Shown here piece after piece: positions 26,152 through 35,313 of a stretch of DNA of 64,000 bases. Source of the DNA: Pedobacter cryoconitis (lineage in GTDB: Bacteria > Bacteroidota > Bacteroidia > Sphingobacteriales > Sphingobacteriaceae); contig NZ_JACHCC010000002.1 in NCBI RefSeq assembly GCF_014207135.1, forward strand, positions 490,244 through 554,243, in the 5' to 3' direction. The notes beneath the pieces were generated by a model. The model was not told the origin of the DNA, ran no database searches, and worked only from the letters and a program-made list of their open reading frames with translations. Numbering within the stretch: position 1 is the first letter of the stretch; the number at the start of each line of letters is the position of its first letter. A program made the position numbers and the translations under genes.

Positions 26152-26403
26152 ATGAGAGTAATTGCAGAACTACCACATCCGGAATGTAAGATCACCTTGT
26201 TCAATATGAACCAGAAATACATTGTAAAATTTGAACAGGGAACCTTAGAACAGAGCTATAAATTATCCGAACTAGATTTGACCGGAGGTGGTGCAAATGA
26301 GATTTTTCAGCTCCTTGATGAGATATTTATTGCAACTGTAGTGGAACGCTTTAAGACCATGCGTTCAGATTTTTCAGCAGCTTACAAAAGACAAGAGTAT
26401 TAG
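26152..26403 (+). CDS. Conserved-looking small protein, function unknown
   Basis: This is an 83-residue cytoplasmic protein (MRVIAELPHPECKITLFNMNQK...). Strand-rich in the first half and helical in the second (FQLLDEIFIATVVERFKTMR), it has no signal peptide. Composition and codon use look like a real gene, and it has a consensus -7 box upstream. I do not recognise a family, although small proteins of this type occur widely in Sphingobacteriaceae. Confidence 0.75.
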   Translation: MRVIAELPHPECKITLFNMNQKYIVKFEQGTLEQSYKLSELDLTGGGANEIFQLLDEIFIATVVERFKTMRSDFSAAYKRQEY

Positions 26404-26684
26404 TTAACAACAACACATTAAAACACTGCAATACAGCAACATAAAGCCAAATACAGAATATAATTCTGTAAAAATAGCACAACCAGCATTACATTTGAGG
26501 CTTAAAAAGAAGTTATACTACACATAAAACAATATAACAAAAAGAAAAATAGACAGTTACAAATCACAACAATATTATATTTTGCTATCTAAAACCACAA
26601 AATATAATATTGTTTCAAAGAAAATGTTCGCTTTTAAAGGGATTAACAAGATACGAAAAAGCACGGATAATTTTAATTATTTTC
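26404..26684. other. AT-rich noncoding gap
   Basis: About 280 bp with no credible ORF and no clear hairpin. It includes the 3' ends of two convergent transcription units. Nothing else is seen. Confidence 0.4.
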
Positions 26685-28697
26685 TTAATCCACAGCAGCT
26701 ATATCAGTACTTTTGAATTTAGGCAGACTGAAACGAAAGACCACACAGCCCTCCTCTTTGAGCACTTTAAGCTTTCCATTATTCCTTTCGACAAAGTCTT
26801 TGCATAACCGCAATCCAAGTCCGACGCCACGTTCATTCGACGTTCCATAAGAAGGCTTGTGGCCCACATTATTGACCAGCTGATCGATATTCAAAACACC
26901 CGCGACAGGATTGCTGACATCCACATAAATTTCAACCCCTCTTCCCCATACTTTCAGATGGATAAACTGATTCAGAGGCGTAAATTTAATTGCATTATCA
27001 AGCAGATTCCGTACAACCAGATTGATTTGATTTAAATCAGCAAATACATCTGAATCCTCAGTCAGCGTTAGTTCAGCAACAATATTCTTCTTCAAAATCA
27101 ATGGCCGGTAAACCATCATCAGTTCCTCCACTAAATTGTACACATTAAATCTGGAGGGTACTGTACTGATCCCTTCCAGCTGACTTTGCGCCCAATAAAG
27201 CAAATTATTCAGGGTATTATGAATATGATCAAAGCTCTTTCTGCTATCATTGAGCAACATCTTGACTTCTTCCAATGAAAGCAGATCTAAATCATTCAGC
27301 GAATACAGACTAAGCAAACTATTAAACGGACTTCTCAGATCATGTGCTATTATTGAAAAAAGCCTGCTTTTATCCGCATTCGCTTCCTCCAGCGATTTAA
27401 CCGTTTTCAGCAGCACCTTTGTTCTTGTATGCACTATTTCTTCCAAACGCTCATTCTGCGTTTTTATCAGATAAAGATTCTCTTCCTGAATCCTCAATTT
27501 ATCAGACTGTATAACCAGTCTTCCCTCATTTAAATCTTTCAATCTGTCTCCTAATGCCAGAGAGAGCAAAAGAAGCTCAAAAACAAAACCAAGAAGTGAT
27601 ATTTTTAAATACAACTCACTGTAAATAATAAAATTAGACAAACTTAAACCAAGTAATACTGTAGATAAACAAGTGATTGCCCAGGCAACAATATAGTATA
27701 ATGCTGGCTTATATCCCCTCCAATAAAGCACAACACCTAATAACCAGACCACAAGAGTTGTAGCACTCGATAACACCTGAGCGAGCATCGATCCATATGA
27801 CTTATAACCAAACAGACAGATCAAAATAACCACGCCCCAACTAACTATAAGCAACCGGACAATCCATTTTGACCGGGGAAGCAGCACTGACAGATTCAGG
27901 AAACTGCTGGAGAACGCAATTCCCGCCAGACTGCCGAGCCCCAAAAACAGATGAGGATAAGTATTAATGAAAATCCTGAACTCGTCGTCCAGACAATAAG
28001 CATAACCCCTGAAATAGCATACGATGTAAATAAACAGGAAAAGGATATAGACGCTATAATAAAGATAAGTCATATCCTTTGAACGGATAAACACAAAAAT
28101 ATTAGAAAAAAACAGCGCAATCAGAATACCAATGTAAACTGACTCAAAACGCTCAGCCGAACCCGAGCCCTCTACCAAACGATCAGGCAAGGCTATTTTC
28201 AAAGGAACCAAAAGAATATTATTAGTTTTCAACCTAAAATAAACTACCTGTATTTCAGAATCATACTTACATTCAGGTAAAGAAAAAATATAATTATTTG
28301 TTTGAATATTTCCGCGATCACCAGGAGCTATACTACCAGTATGAAACCTGGAAAATCCACCCAGACTGTCAGGAGTATAATAATCAATACTTTCAATGCT
28401 CGATACATCCAGAACCAGATAAGCTTTCTCTTTGACCTTATTTACAAAAGAAACTTTTATCCAATAAGCCGCCGAAGAGTTCCCGAAATTAAGTATATCA
28501 GCTACTGACTTCAAAAAGCCGGGCTTTTTCCCTGCTTCTGCGACCTGATCTATAGTCAGCCGCCCATCTGCATCCTTTAAGTAACTTACCGACCTCCCAA
28601 GACCGGCATAAGCCAAATTCCTGTCAATAGTAATTACCTGACCCCAACAAGAAGCCGAAATGAATAGAAAAAGCAAGAAAAAGAGTGAGGAGCGCAT
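26685..28697 (-). CDS. 7TM-DISM sensor histidine kinase
   Basis: From the ATG at 28697 the protein has 670 residues and a signal peptide (MRSSLFFLLFLFISASCWGQ). An upstream in-frame ATG at 28733 overlaps the -7 box and would hide the signal. The domains are 7TMR-DISMED2 (about 25-155), seven membrane segments (about 175-385), a coiled coil, HisKA with SRLFSIIAHDLRSPFNSL (phospho-His) and HATPase with VVRNLLDNAIKF and ERGVGLGLRLCKDF. Such kinases probably sense carbohydrate or envelope ligands. No response regulator is adjacent, so it is an orphan. The nrd operon upstream ends at its own hairpin. Confidence 0.93.
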   Translation of the reverse strand: MRSSLFFLLFLFISASCWGQVITIDRNLAYAGLGRSVSYLKDADGRLTIDQVAEAGKKPGFLKSVADILNFGNSSAAYWIKVSFVNKVKEKAYLVLDVSSIESIDYYTPDSLGGFSRFHTGSIAPGDRGNIQTNNYIFSLPECKYDSEIQVVYFRLKTNNILLVPLKIALPDRLVEGSGSAERFESVYIGILIALFFSNIFVFIRSKDMTYLYYSVYILFLFIYIVCYFRGYAYCLDDEFRIFINTYPHLFLGLGSLAGIAFSSSFLNLSVLLPRSKWIVRLLIVSWGVVILICLFGYKSYGSMLAQVLSSATTLVVWLLGVVLYWRGYKPALYYIVAWAITCLSTVLLGLSLSNFIIYSELYLKISLLGFVFELLLLSLALGDRLKDLNEGRLVIQSDKLRIQEENLYLIKTQNERLEEIVHTRTKVLLKTVKSLEEANADKSRLFSIIAHDLRSPFNSLLSLYSLNDLDLLSLEEVKMLLNDSRKSFDHIHNTLNNLLYWAQSQLEGISTVPSRFNVYNLVEELMMVYRPLILKKNIVAELTLTEDSDVFADLNQINLVVRNLLDNAIKFTPLNQFIHLKVWGRGVEIYVDVSNPVAGVLNIDQLVNNVGHKPSYGTSNERGVGLGLRLCKDFVERNNGKLKVLKEEGCVVFRFSLPKFKSTDIAAVD

Positions 28698-28713
28698 TAA
28701 TAATTGTATGCGG

Positions 28714-28721
28714 CAAATGTA
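28714..28721 (-). promoter_or_regulatory. -7 box of the 7TM-DISM kinase gene
   Basis: Plus-strand CAAATGTA is TACATTTG on the minus strand. The start would fall near 28708, 11 nt from the ATG at 28697, which supports that start codon. Confidence 0.5.
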
Positions 28722-28833
28722 AGACAAATACATTTGAATCAGAACAGAACTTCGATCCTATTAAAGAAATAATTTGACTTATTCAACAACACTTTAAATC
28801 ATCAGGAAAAGAAAAACCAGTAAAGAAGCACAC

Positions 28834-28860
28834 CCCTATATCAGCTTTACTGATATAGGG
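28834..28860 (-). terminator. Hairpin after nrdF
   Basis: The 11-bp perfect stem CCCTATATCAG/CTGATATAGGG with a 5-nt loop lies 18 nt past the nrdF stop. The T-rich stretch after it on the minus strand is broken, so termination strength is uncertain. Confidence 0.6.
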
Positions 28861-28877
28861 TTGTACTTGATCTATGC

Positions 28878-29861
28878 TTAAAATACGGGATCCGTATCCA
28901 TCTGAAAATCCTCATCTCTAAGGTAGAGGATTTCAGTACTTTTTTCATAGTTGGTAGATTTCTTTGAGAAAAAATCATGCTGGGTAGTTTCCCCATTTAA
29001 TCCATTTAAAACTATTGAGTTAACCGACTTTATCTCAAATAACTCTTCAAATCCAAGGTTCATCATTGCCTTGTTTGCATTATAACGTACATACTCTTTT
29101 ACATCAGCTGTCAGACCAACTTCTGTATAAAGTTCATCCGTATATTTCAGTTCGTTTTCATAAAGCTCCATCAGTAATTCAACCAGCTCTGCCTTGCTTT
29201 TTGCCGGATCAGGCAGCTTTTTATAAACATCCTGAGCTAGTAAACCCACAAAAACACCATGGATAGATTCATCTGCAACAATCTTTTTGATAATATCTGC
29301 ACTTGCCACCATTTGTCCCTGCCCCGCAAGCCACAAAGGCATAAAGAACCCGCTGTAGAAAAGGAAAGACTCCAGTAATACAGATGCAGCCAGCCCCATA
29401 AACAAGACCTCATTGCTGACTTTCGCCGCATCCAGATTTCTATAAAACCTGTCAATAGTTGCTGCCTTGAACTGAAGCAGTTTATTGCCCTCTACCCACT
29501 CAAACAACTCATTAATCTCCGCAGTACTGTTTACTGTGGTAAAAATTGTAGAGTACGACTTGGCATGAATAGCCTCCATCATACACATAAAAGACAATAC
29601 TGCCTTATTCTGCAGCCCATCTATATGATCCAGCAATTTAGGCATCCCCGTATGGCTCTGAATGGTATCCAGAAGCGTCAAACCTCCCAATGCTTTTTTA
29701 TAAGCCTCCTGAATTTCAGGGCTTAGTGATTTCCAGCTATCTATATCTTTAGATGGAATATACTCAGTGTCTATCCAGAACTGGCGCAGGTTCTGTTCCC
29801 AGAACATTCCAGCATAATCATTTTCCGGGGTATTCCAGTTTACTGCTTTATATTGACTCAT
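28878..29861 (-). CDS. nrdF: Class Ib ribonucleoside-diphosphate reductase beta subunit NrdF
   Basis: The 327-residue ferritin-like protein has the metal-ligand helices of class Ib beta subunits: LTLLDTIQSHTGMPKL, MCMMEAIHAKSYSTI and KKIVADESIHGVFVG. FWIDTEYIPSKDID gives the typical N-terminal part. It houses the dimanganese-tyrosyl radical that starts catalysis in NrdE. It is the last gene of nrdH-nrdI-nrdE-nrdF, 29 nt after nrdE. The presence of NrdI in the operon supports the Mn(III)2 form. Confidence 0.96.
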   Translation of the reverse strand: MSQYKAVNWNTPENDYAGMFWEQNLRQFWIDTEYIPSKDIDSWKSLSPEIQEAYKKALGGLTLLDTIQSHTGMPKLLDHIDGLQNKAVLSFMCMMEAIHAKSYSTIFTTVNSTAEINELFEWVEGNKLLQFKAATIDRFYRNLDAAKVSNEVLFMGLAASVLLESFLFYSGFFMPLWLAGQGQMVASADIIKKIVADESIHGVFVGLLAQDVYKKLPDPAKSKAELVELLMELYENELKYTDELYTEVGLTADVKEYVRYNANKAMMNLGFEELFEIKSVNSIVLNGLNGETTQHDFFSKKSTNYEKSTEILYLRDEDFQMDTDPVF

Positions 29862-29890
29862 TTATCTATCTGATTTACAAAATACTATAA

Positions 29891-31981
29891 CTAAACTGAA
29901 CACGACACACACTCATCTATAGAGGCCTTGCGGGTACGTGTATAATACAGGGATTTCAGTCCCATTTTATGTGCGTATATATAATATTTAGCAATATCAC
30001 GCGTACTGTCTTTCGTATTGGTATGAAGAATGGTCGAGATCCCCTGATCAACATGTTTCTGGATCACAGAGATCAGACGGAGCACATTCTTCTGGTCCAT
30101 ATCATAAGCAGATTTATAGAAGAAATAGTTATCATTATCCAGATAAGGCATAGGATAATAAGTTGTACTGTCTCCATATTCTCTGACTTCTATAACATCC
30201 ACCACAGGCATTACTGATGCAGTAGCGTTCATAATATATGATGTAGACTGATTCGGAGCGATAGCGAGCCTGTAGGCATGATACAAACCATGTGTTTTCA
30301 CCTCATTCATTAAACTTAACCAGTCGGCCGCAGAAGGAATCTCCATTCCGTCAAATAATACAGCTATTTTATCATTCAAAGGCACAATATCTTTAGCGAT
30401 ATAAGAAGCAAAGTAATTGCCGTTAGCATATTCCGAAGCTTCAAATCCCACGAAAGTCTCTTTTTTCTCCTTCGCAATCTCCATAGAAGCCTGAATAGAG
30501 TAAAAATTAACCATCATGAAGAACACATTACAGAAATCCAGCGCTTCTTTACTTTCATACATGATAAAGTTTTTAGCCAGAAAACCATGCAGGTTCATCG
30601 CTCCCAGACCAACACTATGCAACTCTTTATTGGCCTTCTGAACAGATGGAACCATAGCAATATTGGTCATATCAGAAACAACAGTAAGCGAGTGCATGGC
30701 CGTTATAACGGCCTCTTTGATTCTTTTGTTAGCCATTACCGTAGCAATGTTTAAAGACCCCAGATTACAGGAAATACCATAGCGGATCTGATCTTCTTTA
30801 CCGTAAATCTCGATATCAGAGACCTCTGAAATCTGCATTATTTCCGTACACAGATTGGAGAACTTCACATTACCTATTGCTTTCAGTGCATGTCCCCTGT
30901 TTGCATTTCCCTTAAAGAACAAATAAGGATATCCGCTTTCTTTTTGTGTCTGTGCAATTTTCACCATCAGGTGACGGGCATTAACTTTTTTCTTTTTAAC
31001 TAGCGGATTAGTGACCAGTTCCTCGTACATCTGGTCCATATCCATCTCATCCAGGTATTTACCATACTGTTTTAATACTGTATGCGGATAGAAAAGATAA
31101 CAAGCTTCATCTTTTTCTGCCAGTTCCATAAATTTATCAGGCACAACCACACCAATAGACAGCGACTTGATCCTGACCTTCTCATCGACATTGATCTTTT
31201 TACAGTCCAGGAATTCTTCTATATCCGTATGAAAAACATTCAGATATACCGCACCGGCTCCCGGACGCTGACCTAACTGATTAGCATAAGAGAAAGTATC
31301 CTCCAATATTTTCATAATAGGCAGTACACCACCCGCACGGCCTTCCACATCTTTAATTGACTCTCCTCTGGCCCGGATCTTTGATAAATTAAAAGATACA
31401 CCACCGCCAATAGAAGATAATTTCATGGCCGAGTCTATCGCATACCCAATACCATTGAGGTTATCACCTATTTCATCCAGAAAACAGGACACCAGCTCAC
31501 CGGAGCGTTTCTTACCCGAGTTCAGAAATGTTGGTGTTGCAGGCTGATACTCCTGATTAATCAACATTTCTGCATATGACTTAGCCTGAGGCACATCGCC
31601 CCTTGCCAGGAATAAGGACACCGCAACGACCCTGTCTTCATAACGTTCCAGAAATTTTTCTCCGCTGTCATCCCTCAGGGCATAACTCTGAAAAAACTTA
31701 AAGGCACTCATGAATGACTGGAAGCGGAATTTTTTCGCATAGACCAGGTCATACACTTCTTCCATCTGCTCAAAAGTATACCATTGATAAAAATCAATAT
31801 AATACTCCTGCTCTATCAGGTAATCGATCTTTTCTTTTAAAGTGTAAAAGAAGACGGTATTCTTATTGACATAATCCAGAAAATAAGACCGGACTGCTTC
31901 TTTATCTTTATGAAGGCTGAATTCGTCGTCATTTTTAATCATGATCTCATTATTTAATAAGATCCATTTTTTAGTCACCAT
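29891..31981 (-). CDS. nrdE: Class Ib ribonucleoside-diphosphate reductase alpha subunit NrdE
   Basis: The 696-residue catalytic subunit has the redox Cys in GELVSCFLDE and the thiyl-radical Cys with its Glu in FSNLCTEIMQ. The partner Cys is in GISCNLGSLNIA, and the tail CVSC reduces the active site. Length fits NrdE (about 700) and the N-terminal ATP-cone of class Ia is absent. It reduces NDPs to dNDPs with electrons from NrdH. It starts 5 nt after nrdI, so it is translationally coupled. Confidence 0.97.
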   Translation of the reverse strand: MVTKKWILLNNEIMIKNDDEFSLHKDKEAVRSYFLDYVNKNTVFFYTLKEKIDYLIEQEYYIDFYQWYTFEQMEEVYDLVYAKKFRFQSFMSAFKFFQSYALRDDSGEKFLERYEDRVVAVSLFLARGDVPQAKSYAEMLINQEYQPATPTFLNSGKKRSGELVSCFLDEIGDNLNGIGYAIDSAMKLSSIGGGVSFNLSKIRARGESIKDVEGRAGGVLPIMKILEDTFSYANQLGQRPGAGAVYLNVFHTDIEEFLDCKKINVDEKVRIKSLSIGVVVPDKFMELAEKDEACYLFYPHTVLKQYGKYLDEMDMDQMYEELVTNPLVKKKKVNARHLMVKIAQTQKESGYPYLFFKGNANRGHALKAIGNVKFSNLCTEIMQISEVSDIEIYGKEDQIRYGISCNLGSLNIATVMANKRIKEAVITAMHSLTVVSDMTNIAMVPSVQKANKELHSVGLGAMNLHGFLAKNFIMYESKEALDFCNVFFMMVNFYSIQASMEIAKEKKETFVGFEASEYANGNYFASYIAKDIVPLNDKIAVLFDGMEIPSAADWLSLMNEVKTHGLYHAYRLAIAPNQSTSYIMNATASVMPVVDVIEVREYGDSTTYYPMPYLDNDNYFFYKSAYDMDQKNVLRLISVIQKHVDQGISTILHTNTKDSTRDIAKYYIYAHKMGLKSLYYTRTRKASIDECVSCSV

Positions 31982-31986
31982 ATCAT

Positions 31987-32349
31987 TTAGCCCTCTATTT
32001 TATCTATAAATTTTTGAATATCTGCCAGTGTACCTGAAAGTTCAAACTGCATCAGAACCGGCAATTTAAACCTGTCGGCGATCTTGGTAGCTGCCATTGC
32101 ATAATTTGGTCCCCAGTTTTTATTTCCACTGGATGATACAGATTTGATCATACTACTGTTTTCATCCAGGAAACGCTGGGTAGAGAGCGGTATTTCCCCA
32201 AACCCTGTTGTATAGGTAATCAGGTGTCCCTCATGCAAGGGCCTTAAAGTTTCATCTATCTTCTGGACTGACCAGTCACGATGTAACTTCAGACGGTTTA
32301 CAAATCGCTCCACATTACCGGTTTTACTATCGTAATAAATCCAGGTCAT
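31987..32349 (-). CDS. nrdI: NrdI, flavodoxin-like protein for class Ib RNR
   Basis: The 120-residue flavodoxin-like protein has WIYYDSKTGNVERFVNRL (phosphate loop) near the N-terminus and the class signature TTGFGEIPLSTQRFLDE. NrdI reduces oxygen to superoxide through FMN to assemble the dimanganese-tyrosyl cofactor in NrdF. It sits between nrdH and nrdE as in many class Ib operons. Confidence 0.95.
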   Translation of the reverse strand: MTWIYYDSKTGNVERFVNRLKLHRDWSVQKIDETLRPLHEGHLITYTTGFGEIPLSTQRFLDENSSMIKSVSSSGNKNWGPNYAMAATKIADRFKLPVLMQFELSGTLADIQKFIDKIEG

Positions 32350-32372
32350 AGGCTTTGTATTATTGTGAATTA

Positions 32373-32615
32373 CTAAACAGCTACCAGAACAGACAGTTCA
32401 TCAGGCTTGAAACCGATTACACGCGAGAGCTCCTGCTCCTGTTCTAATAAAATTACTGTTGGTACTGACCGTACCCGGAATTGCATAGCCAGCTCCGGTT
32501 GGTTAAACGGATTGATAGTCTCATAGATAACACCTTTTCTATCAAGATATTCTGAAACCATATTACATGGACTACAATCGTCTTTTTCAAATTTGATTAT
32601 TCTTTTTGTGCTCAT
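32373..32615 (-). CDS. nrdH: Glutaredoxin-like NrdH electron donor
   Basis: The 80-residue thioredoxin-fold protein has the active site CSPC (14-17) and the cis-Pro loop VRSVPTVILL. First in the operon and 23 nt from nrdI, it should donate electrons to NrdE via thioredoxin reductase. CSPC differs from the CVQC of classical NrdH, so a glutaredoxin-like name is also fair. Confidence 0.85.
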   Translation of the reverse strand: MSTKRIIKFEKDDCSPCNMVSEYLDRKGVIYETINPFNQPELAMQFRVRSVPTVILLEQEQELSRVIGFKPDELSVLVAV

Positions 32616-32783
32616 AGCGAAGGATTTTATGTAAATCAGCCCTCTTGCCGACCTATTTTAGCGGAGCCCAAAAATGCAAATTTCCGCTTAGACTGATTCT
32701 AAATGTTATTAACACCAGTGGAAAAGTGAATTATAATTATGACTGATTATTTACGGAAAAACCGATAAAATTCATTAAGCTTT

Positions 32784-32810
32784 GTAAGGGATTTTTCGCA
32801 ATCCACTTAC
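32784..32810. other. Bulged hairpin between GLPGLI-like gene and nrd operon
   Basis: GTAAGGGATT pairs with AATCCACTTAC (one bulged A) around a 6-nt loop, 48 nt past the 3' end of the GLPGLI-like gene. No T-run follows on the minus strand, so termination is only possible, not clear. Confidence 0.35.
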
Positions 32811-32857
32811 AGGAAGAGCATTGCGATTTTTTTAAGGTAACATGGATGAACTTATGC

Positions 32858-33715
32858 TCAATTAATGGACATAGTCTTTACCTCATTCCATGAACCGCTT
32901 CTGTACAGACGCGCTTGTCGTCTTCGCAAATTCATTTTAGCCCGAAACTGATCCTGGGTGATCAGAATACCTTTTGCAGGTAAGTCAAGCGACTGGTCAC
33001 TGATCTCTTTATAAACTATACTTTTAGCCTCAATATCAGTCCCTTTGCCTTCAATGGCAAGTACCGCCCCCCGTTTCCATAAAGCCGGATTCGGAGAAAA
33101 ATCAAAACCAAGTTCGTCTGTATACCAGAGCATCGCAATGTCAGTAAATTCTTTTTCCTCTCCCTGGATCTTACGTTTGACAGAAGTCTTTACAATCACT
33201 TTGGAACAGGTAAAGCCGAGTATTTTTTTGGTCTCATCAGATTGAATATATTCTATTACAGGAGGCGTCTGTAATGATCCCATTCCGGCAGCAGGTAATA
33301 CGCCCAGCTTTTCTTCCATCAGAAAAGTAGTATCACTTAAATCGAAGGCCTGGATTAATTTCTGATCGTCAAAACTATAATAAAACTCTCTGTTGATTCC
33401 GCCGCCAAAGACAGCCAGTCCGCCGTAACGCATTCCACCATGATGCCTGTCTGCCGGATTAGCGCTGCTTTTGGCTGTTTCTTCCACCTGCATATAACTG
33501 GCATAAGTAGGATTAAACATTAATTCAAAGGAAGTTACGGAACTTTTGGGCATCCTGGCAATGGCTTCATTACTTAGTTTAATCCCATTTGCCGCAGCCA
33601 TGGCTACCGGATTAAATGTACTCTCAAATAATATAACTCCGGATTGTTTAGATTGTGCAATAAGCTGACCTGAAAATAGAAATAAACTTAATGCGGCAAT
33701 GAATAATCTTTTCAT
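32858..33715 (-). CDS. GLPGLI family-like secreted protein
   Basis: The 285-residue protein has a signal peptide (MKRLFIAALSLFLFSGQLIAQ). Features shared with GLPGLI-family proteins are an early strand VILFESTFNPV, the central TKKILGFTCSKVIVKTS and WYTDELGFDFSPN. It should be periplasmic or outer-membrane associated; the role is unknown. The family assignment is by pattern. It is downstream of the LutA-like gene on the same strand. Confidence 0.65.
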   Translation of the reverse strand: MKRLFIAALSLFLFSGQLIAQSKQSGVILFESTFNPVAMAAANGIKLSNEAIARMPKSSVTSFELMFNPTYASYMQVEETAKSSANPADRHHGGMRYGGLAVFGGGINREFYYSFDDQKLIQAFDLSDTTFLMEEKLGVLPAAGMGSLQTPPVIEYIQSDETKKILGFTCSKVIVKTSVKRKIQGEEKEFTDIAMLWYTDELGFDFSPNPALWKRGAVLAIEGKGTDIEAKSIVYKEISDQSLDLPAKGILITQDQFRAKMNLRRRQARLYRSGSWNEVKTMSIN

Positions 33716-33782
33716 ATCTGCTAGCTTAAAGCAAAAACAATGCTAATTAAGAGCGATGAAATGTTAAAAAAGGTTAAACAAT

Positions 33783-34511
33783 TTAGTATTCCAGCCAGCC
33801 GTTGGAAAGTACATCAGCCAGATGTATAGTCTTGATCTTCAGGTTATTTTTATCAATATAACCTTGCAGATGCATCAGACAGGATAAATCAGTTGAGATA
33901 ATATAATCTGCATCCTGAGCCAGTGCATTATTTACTTTTTGTTCAGCCATAGCAGACGAAATTGCATCAAATTTAACAGCAAAAGTTCCACCAAAACCAC
34001 AGCACATATCCGTATCTTTCATCTCCAGCATTTCCAGTCCATGGACTTTAGATAACAGCTGGCGGGGTTCATCTTTGATCTTACACTCTCTTAAGCCACT
34101 GCATGAATCATGATAAACAGCTTTACCTTCCAGTTCTGCGCCGAAATAATCCTTTTTCAGGACATTGACCAGAAAATCCGAGAGTTCAAAAATATTCCCC
34201 TGCAAAGTCCTGCATTTATTATGCACATTCGAATTGGTAAAAAGATCGTTAAATCCATTTTTCACCATCCCTACACAAGAAGCTGAAGGAGCTACAATAT
34301 AATTGGCATCAGAAAAATCGTTCAGGAATTTCATCCCCGTTTCCTTTGCCTCTTCCCAGTACCCTGCGTTATAAGCAGGCTGACCGCAACAGGTCTGACC
34401 TGGATTATAGCTTACCGTACATCCTGCTTTCTCTAAAAGTTTAACTGTACTAAAAGCTGTTTCAGGATATAACTGATCGACAAAACAGGGAATAAATAAT
34501 TCTACTTTCAT
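33783..34511 (-). CDS. lutA: LutA/YkgE-like (Fe-S)-binding oxidoreductase subunit
   Basis: The 242-residue protein has two CCG domains: the first with TCCGQPAYNAG (about 40-50) and the second with MCCGFGGTFAVKFD (about 168-181), each preceded by its upstream Cys. These bind an unusual Fe-S cluster, as in LutA of the L-lactate oxidation complex. LutB and LutC are not in the window, so the partner must be elsewhere. The start is the only ATG giving the complete fold (MKVELFIPCFVDQL). Confidence 0.88.
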   Translation of the reverse strand: MKVELFIPCFVDQLYPETAFSTVKLLEKAGCTVSYNPGQTCCGQPAYNAGYWEEAKETGMKFLNDFSDANYIVAPSASCVGMVKNGFNDLFTNSNVHNKCRTLQGNIFELSDFLVNVLKKDYFGAELEGKAVYHDSCSGLRECKIKDEPRQLLSKVHGLEMLEMKDTDMCCGFGGTFAVKFDAISSAMAEQKVNNALAQDADYIISTDLSCLMHLQGYIDKNNLKIKTIHLADVLSNGWLEY

Positions 34512-34539
34512 TGAAAAATATTAGGGGGTATCTTTGGTA

Positions 34540-35262
34540 TTAGTTAACTTTTTCCAGCCTGGCAGTGCCGGATTTATTTTCGTCTACTTTTTTGGGGTTT
34601 CCTTTATAGTAAATAGCTGTAGCTCCTGAAGTTTTTGCTTTAAGTTCGTTAAGTACATTGATCTTCAATTTACCAACACCTTCCACATTCAGATCATATA
34701 GACCTGTTATAAAAGCAAATGCATCCATTTCGATTGCGCCGGTACTTTTTACCCGATGCTCTCCTGCCTGTCCGATCAGGTTAATACTGGCCGTACCTTC
34801 AGTTGTTGTGGTCAGTTTGCCCGCGTTCAGCTCCAGGTTAATTTTTGTCGCACCGGATGAATGGATAGCCAGGTCATTGACATGGATAAGTGCTGAAGTA
34901 AACACACGGCTCGCCCCCTTCACGTCCAGATTTTTCAGGTCTCCGATTCCGGCATTAATCACAACAGAGTCTTTACCGCAATATTTCTCCTCATCCAGTT
35001 TAATCACCAGCTCATGGCCATCTACGGTAGCTTTAACCAGATCAATCAGGTTAGAATCTGCTTCTATGTTGATTTTAAAGCTACTATCCTGACGCATAAT
35101 CAGTTTCACAGCTCCGCTGACCCTGATCTCATCATAGGGTTTTACTACAGATGCTCTGCTGGAGTGTTTTCCTGAGTCTTCAATACATTTAGACTGACAA
35201 GCAGTGAAAAGCACTGGAAGAGCTAAAATATATAGGATTGAGTTCTTCATCATAAGTTTCAT
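34540..35262 (-). CDS. DUF2807 head-GIN domain lipoprotein
   Basis: The 240-residue protein begins with a lipoprotein signal (LPVLFTAC lipobox), so it should be a lipid-anchored envelope protein. The mature part contains repeats of the beta-helix-like DUF2807 domain (YDEIRVSGAVKLIMRQ, LDVKGASRVF, LAIHSSGATKIN, LNVEGVGKLKI, ATSGATAIYY-like end). A shorter start, MMKNSIL or MKNSIL, may be real. The function is unknown. It is upstream of the lutA-like gene on the same strand. Confidence 0.86.
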   Translation of the reverse strand: MKLMMKNSILYILALPVLFTACQSKCIEDSGKHSSRASVVKPYDEIRVSGAVKLIMRQDSSFKINIEADSNLIDLVKATVDGHELVIKLDEEKYCGKDSVVINAGIGDLKNLDVKGASRVFTSALIHVNDLAIHSSGATKINLELNAGKLTTTTEGTASINLIGQAGEHRVKSTGAIEMDAFAFITGLYDLNVEGVGKLKINVLNELKAKTSGATAIYYKGNPKKVDENKSGTARLEKVN

Positions 35263-35313
35263 TTTTTTGTTTTCCGTCAGTTATAAAACCTGCGCCGCAG
35301 GCCTCATCAATGC

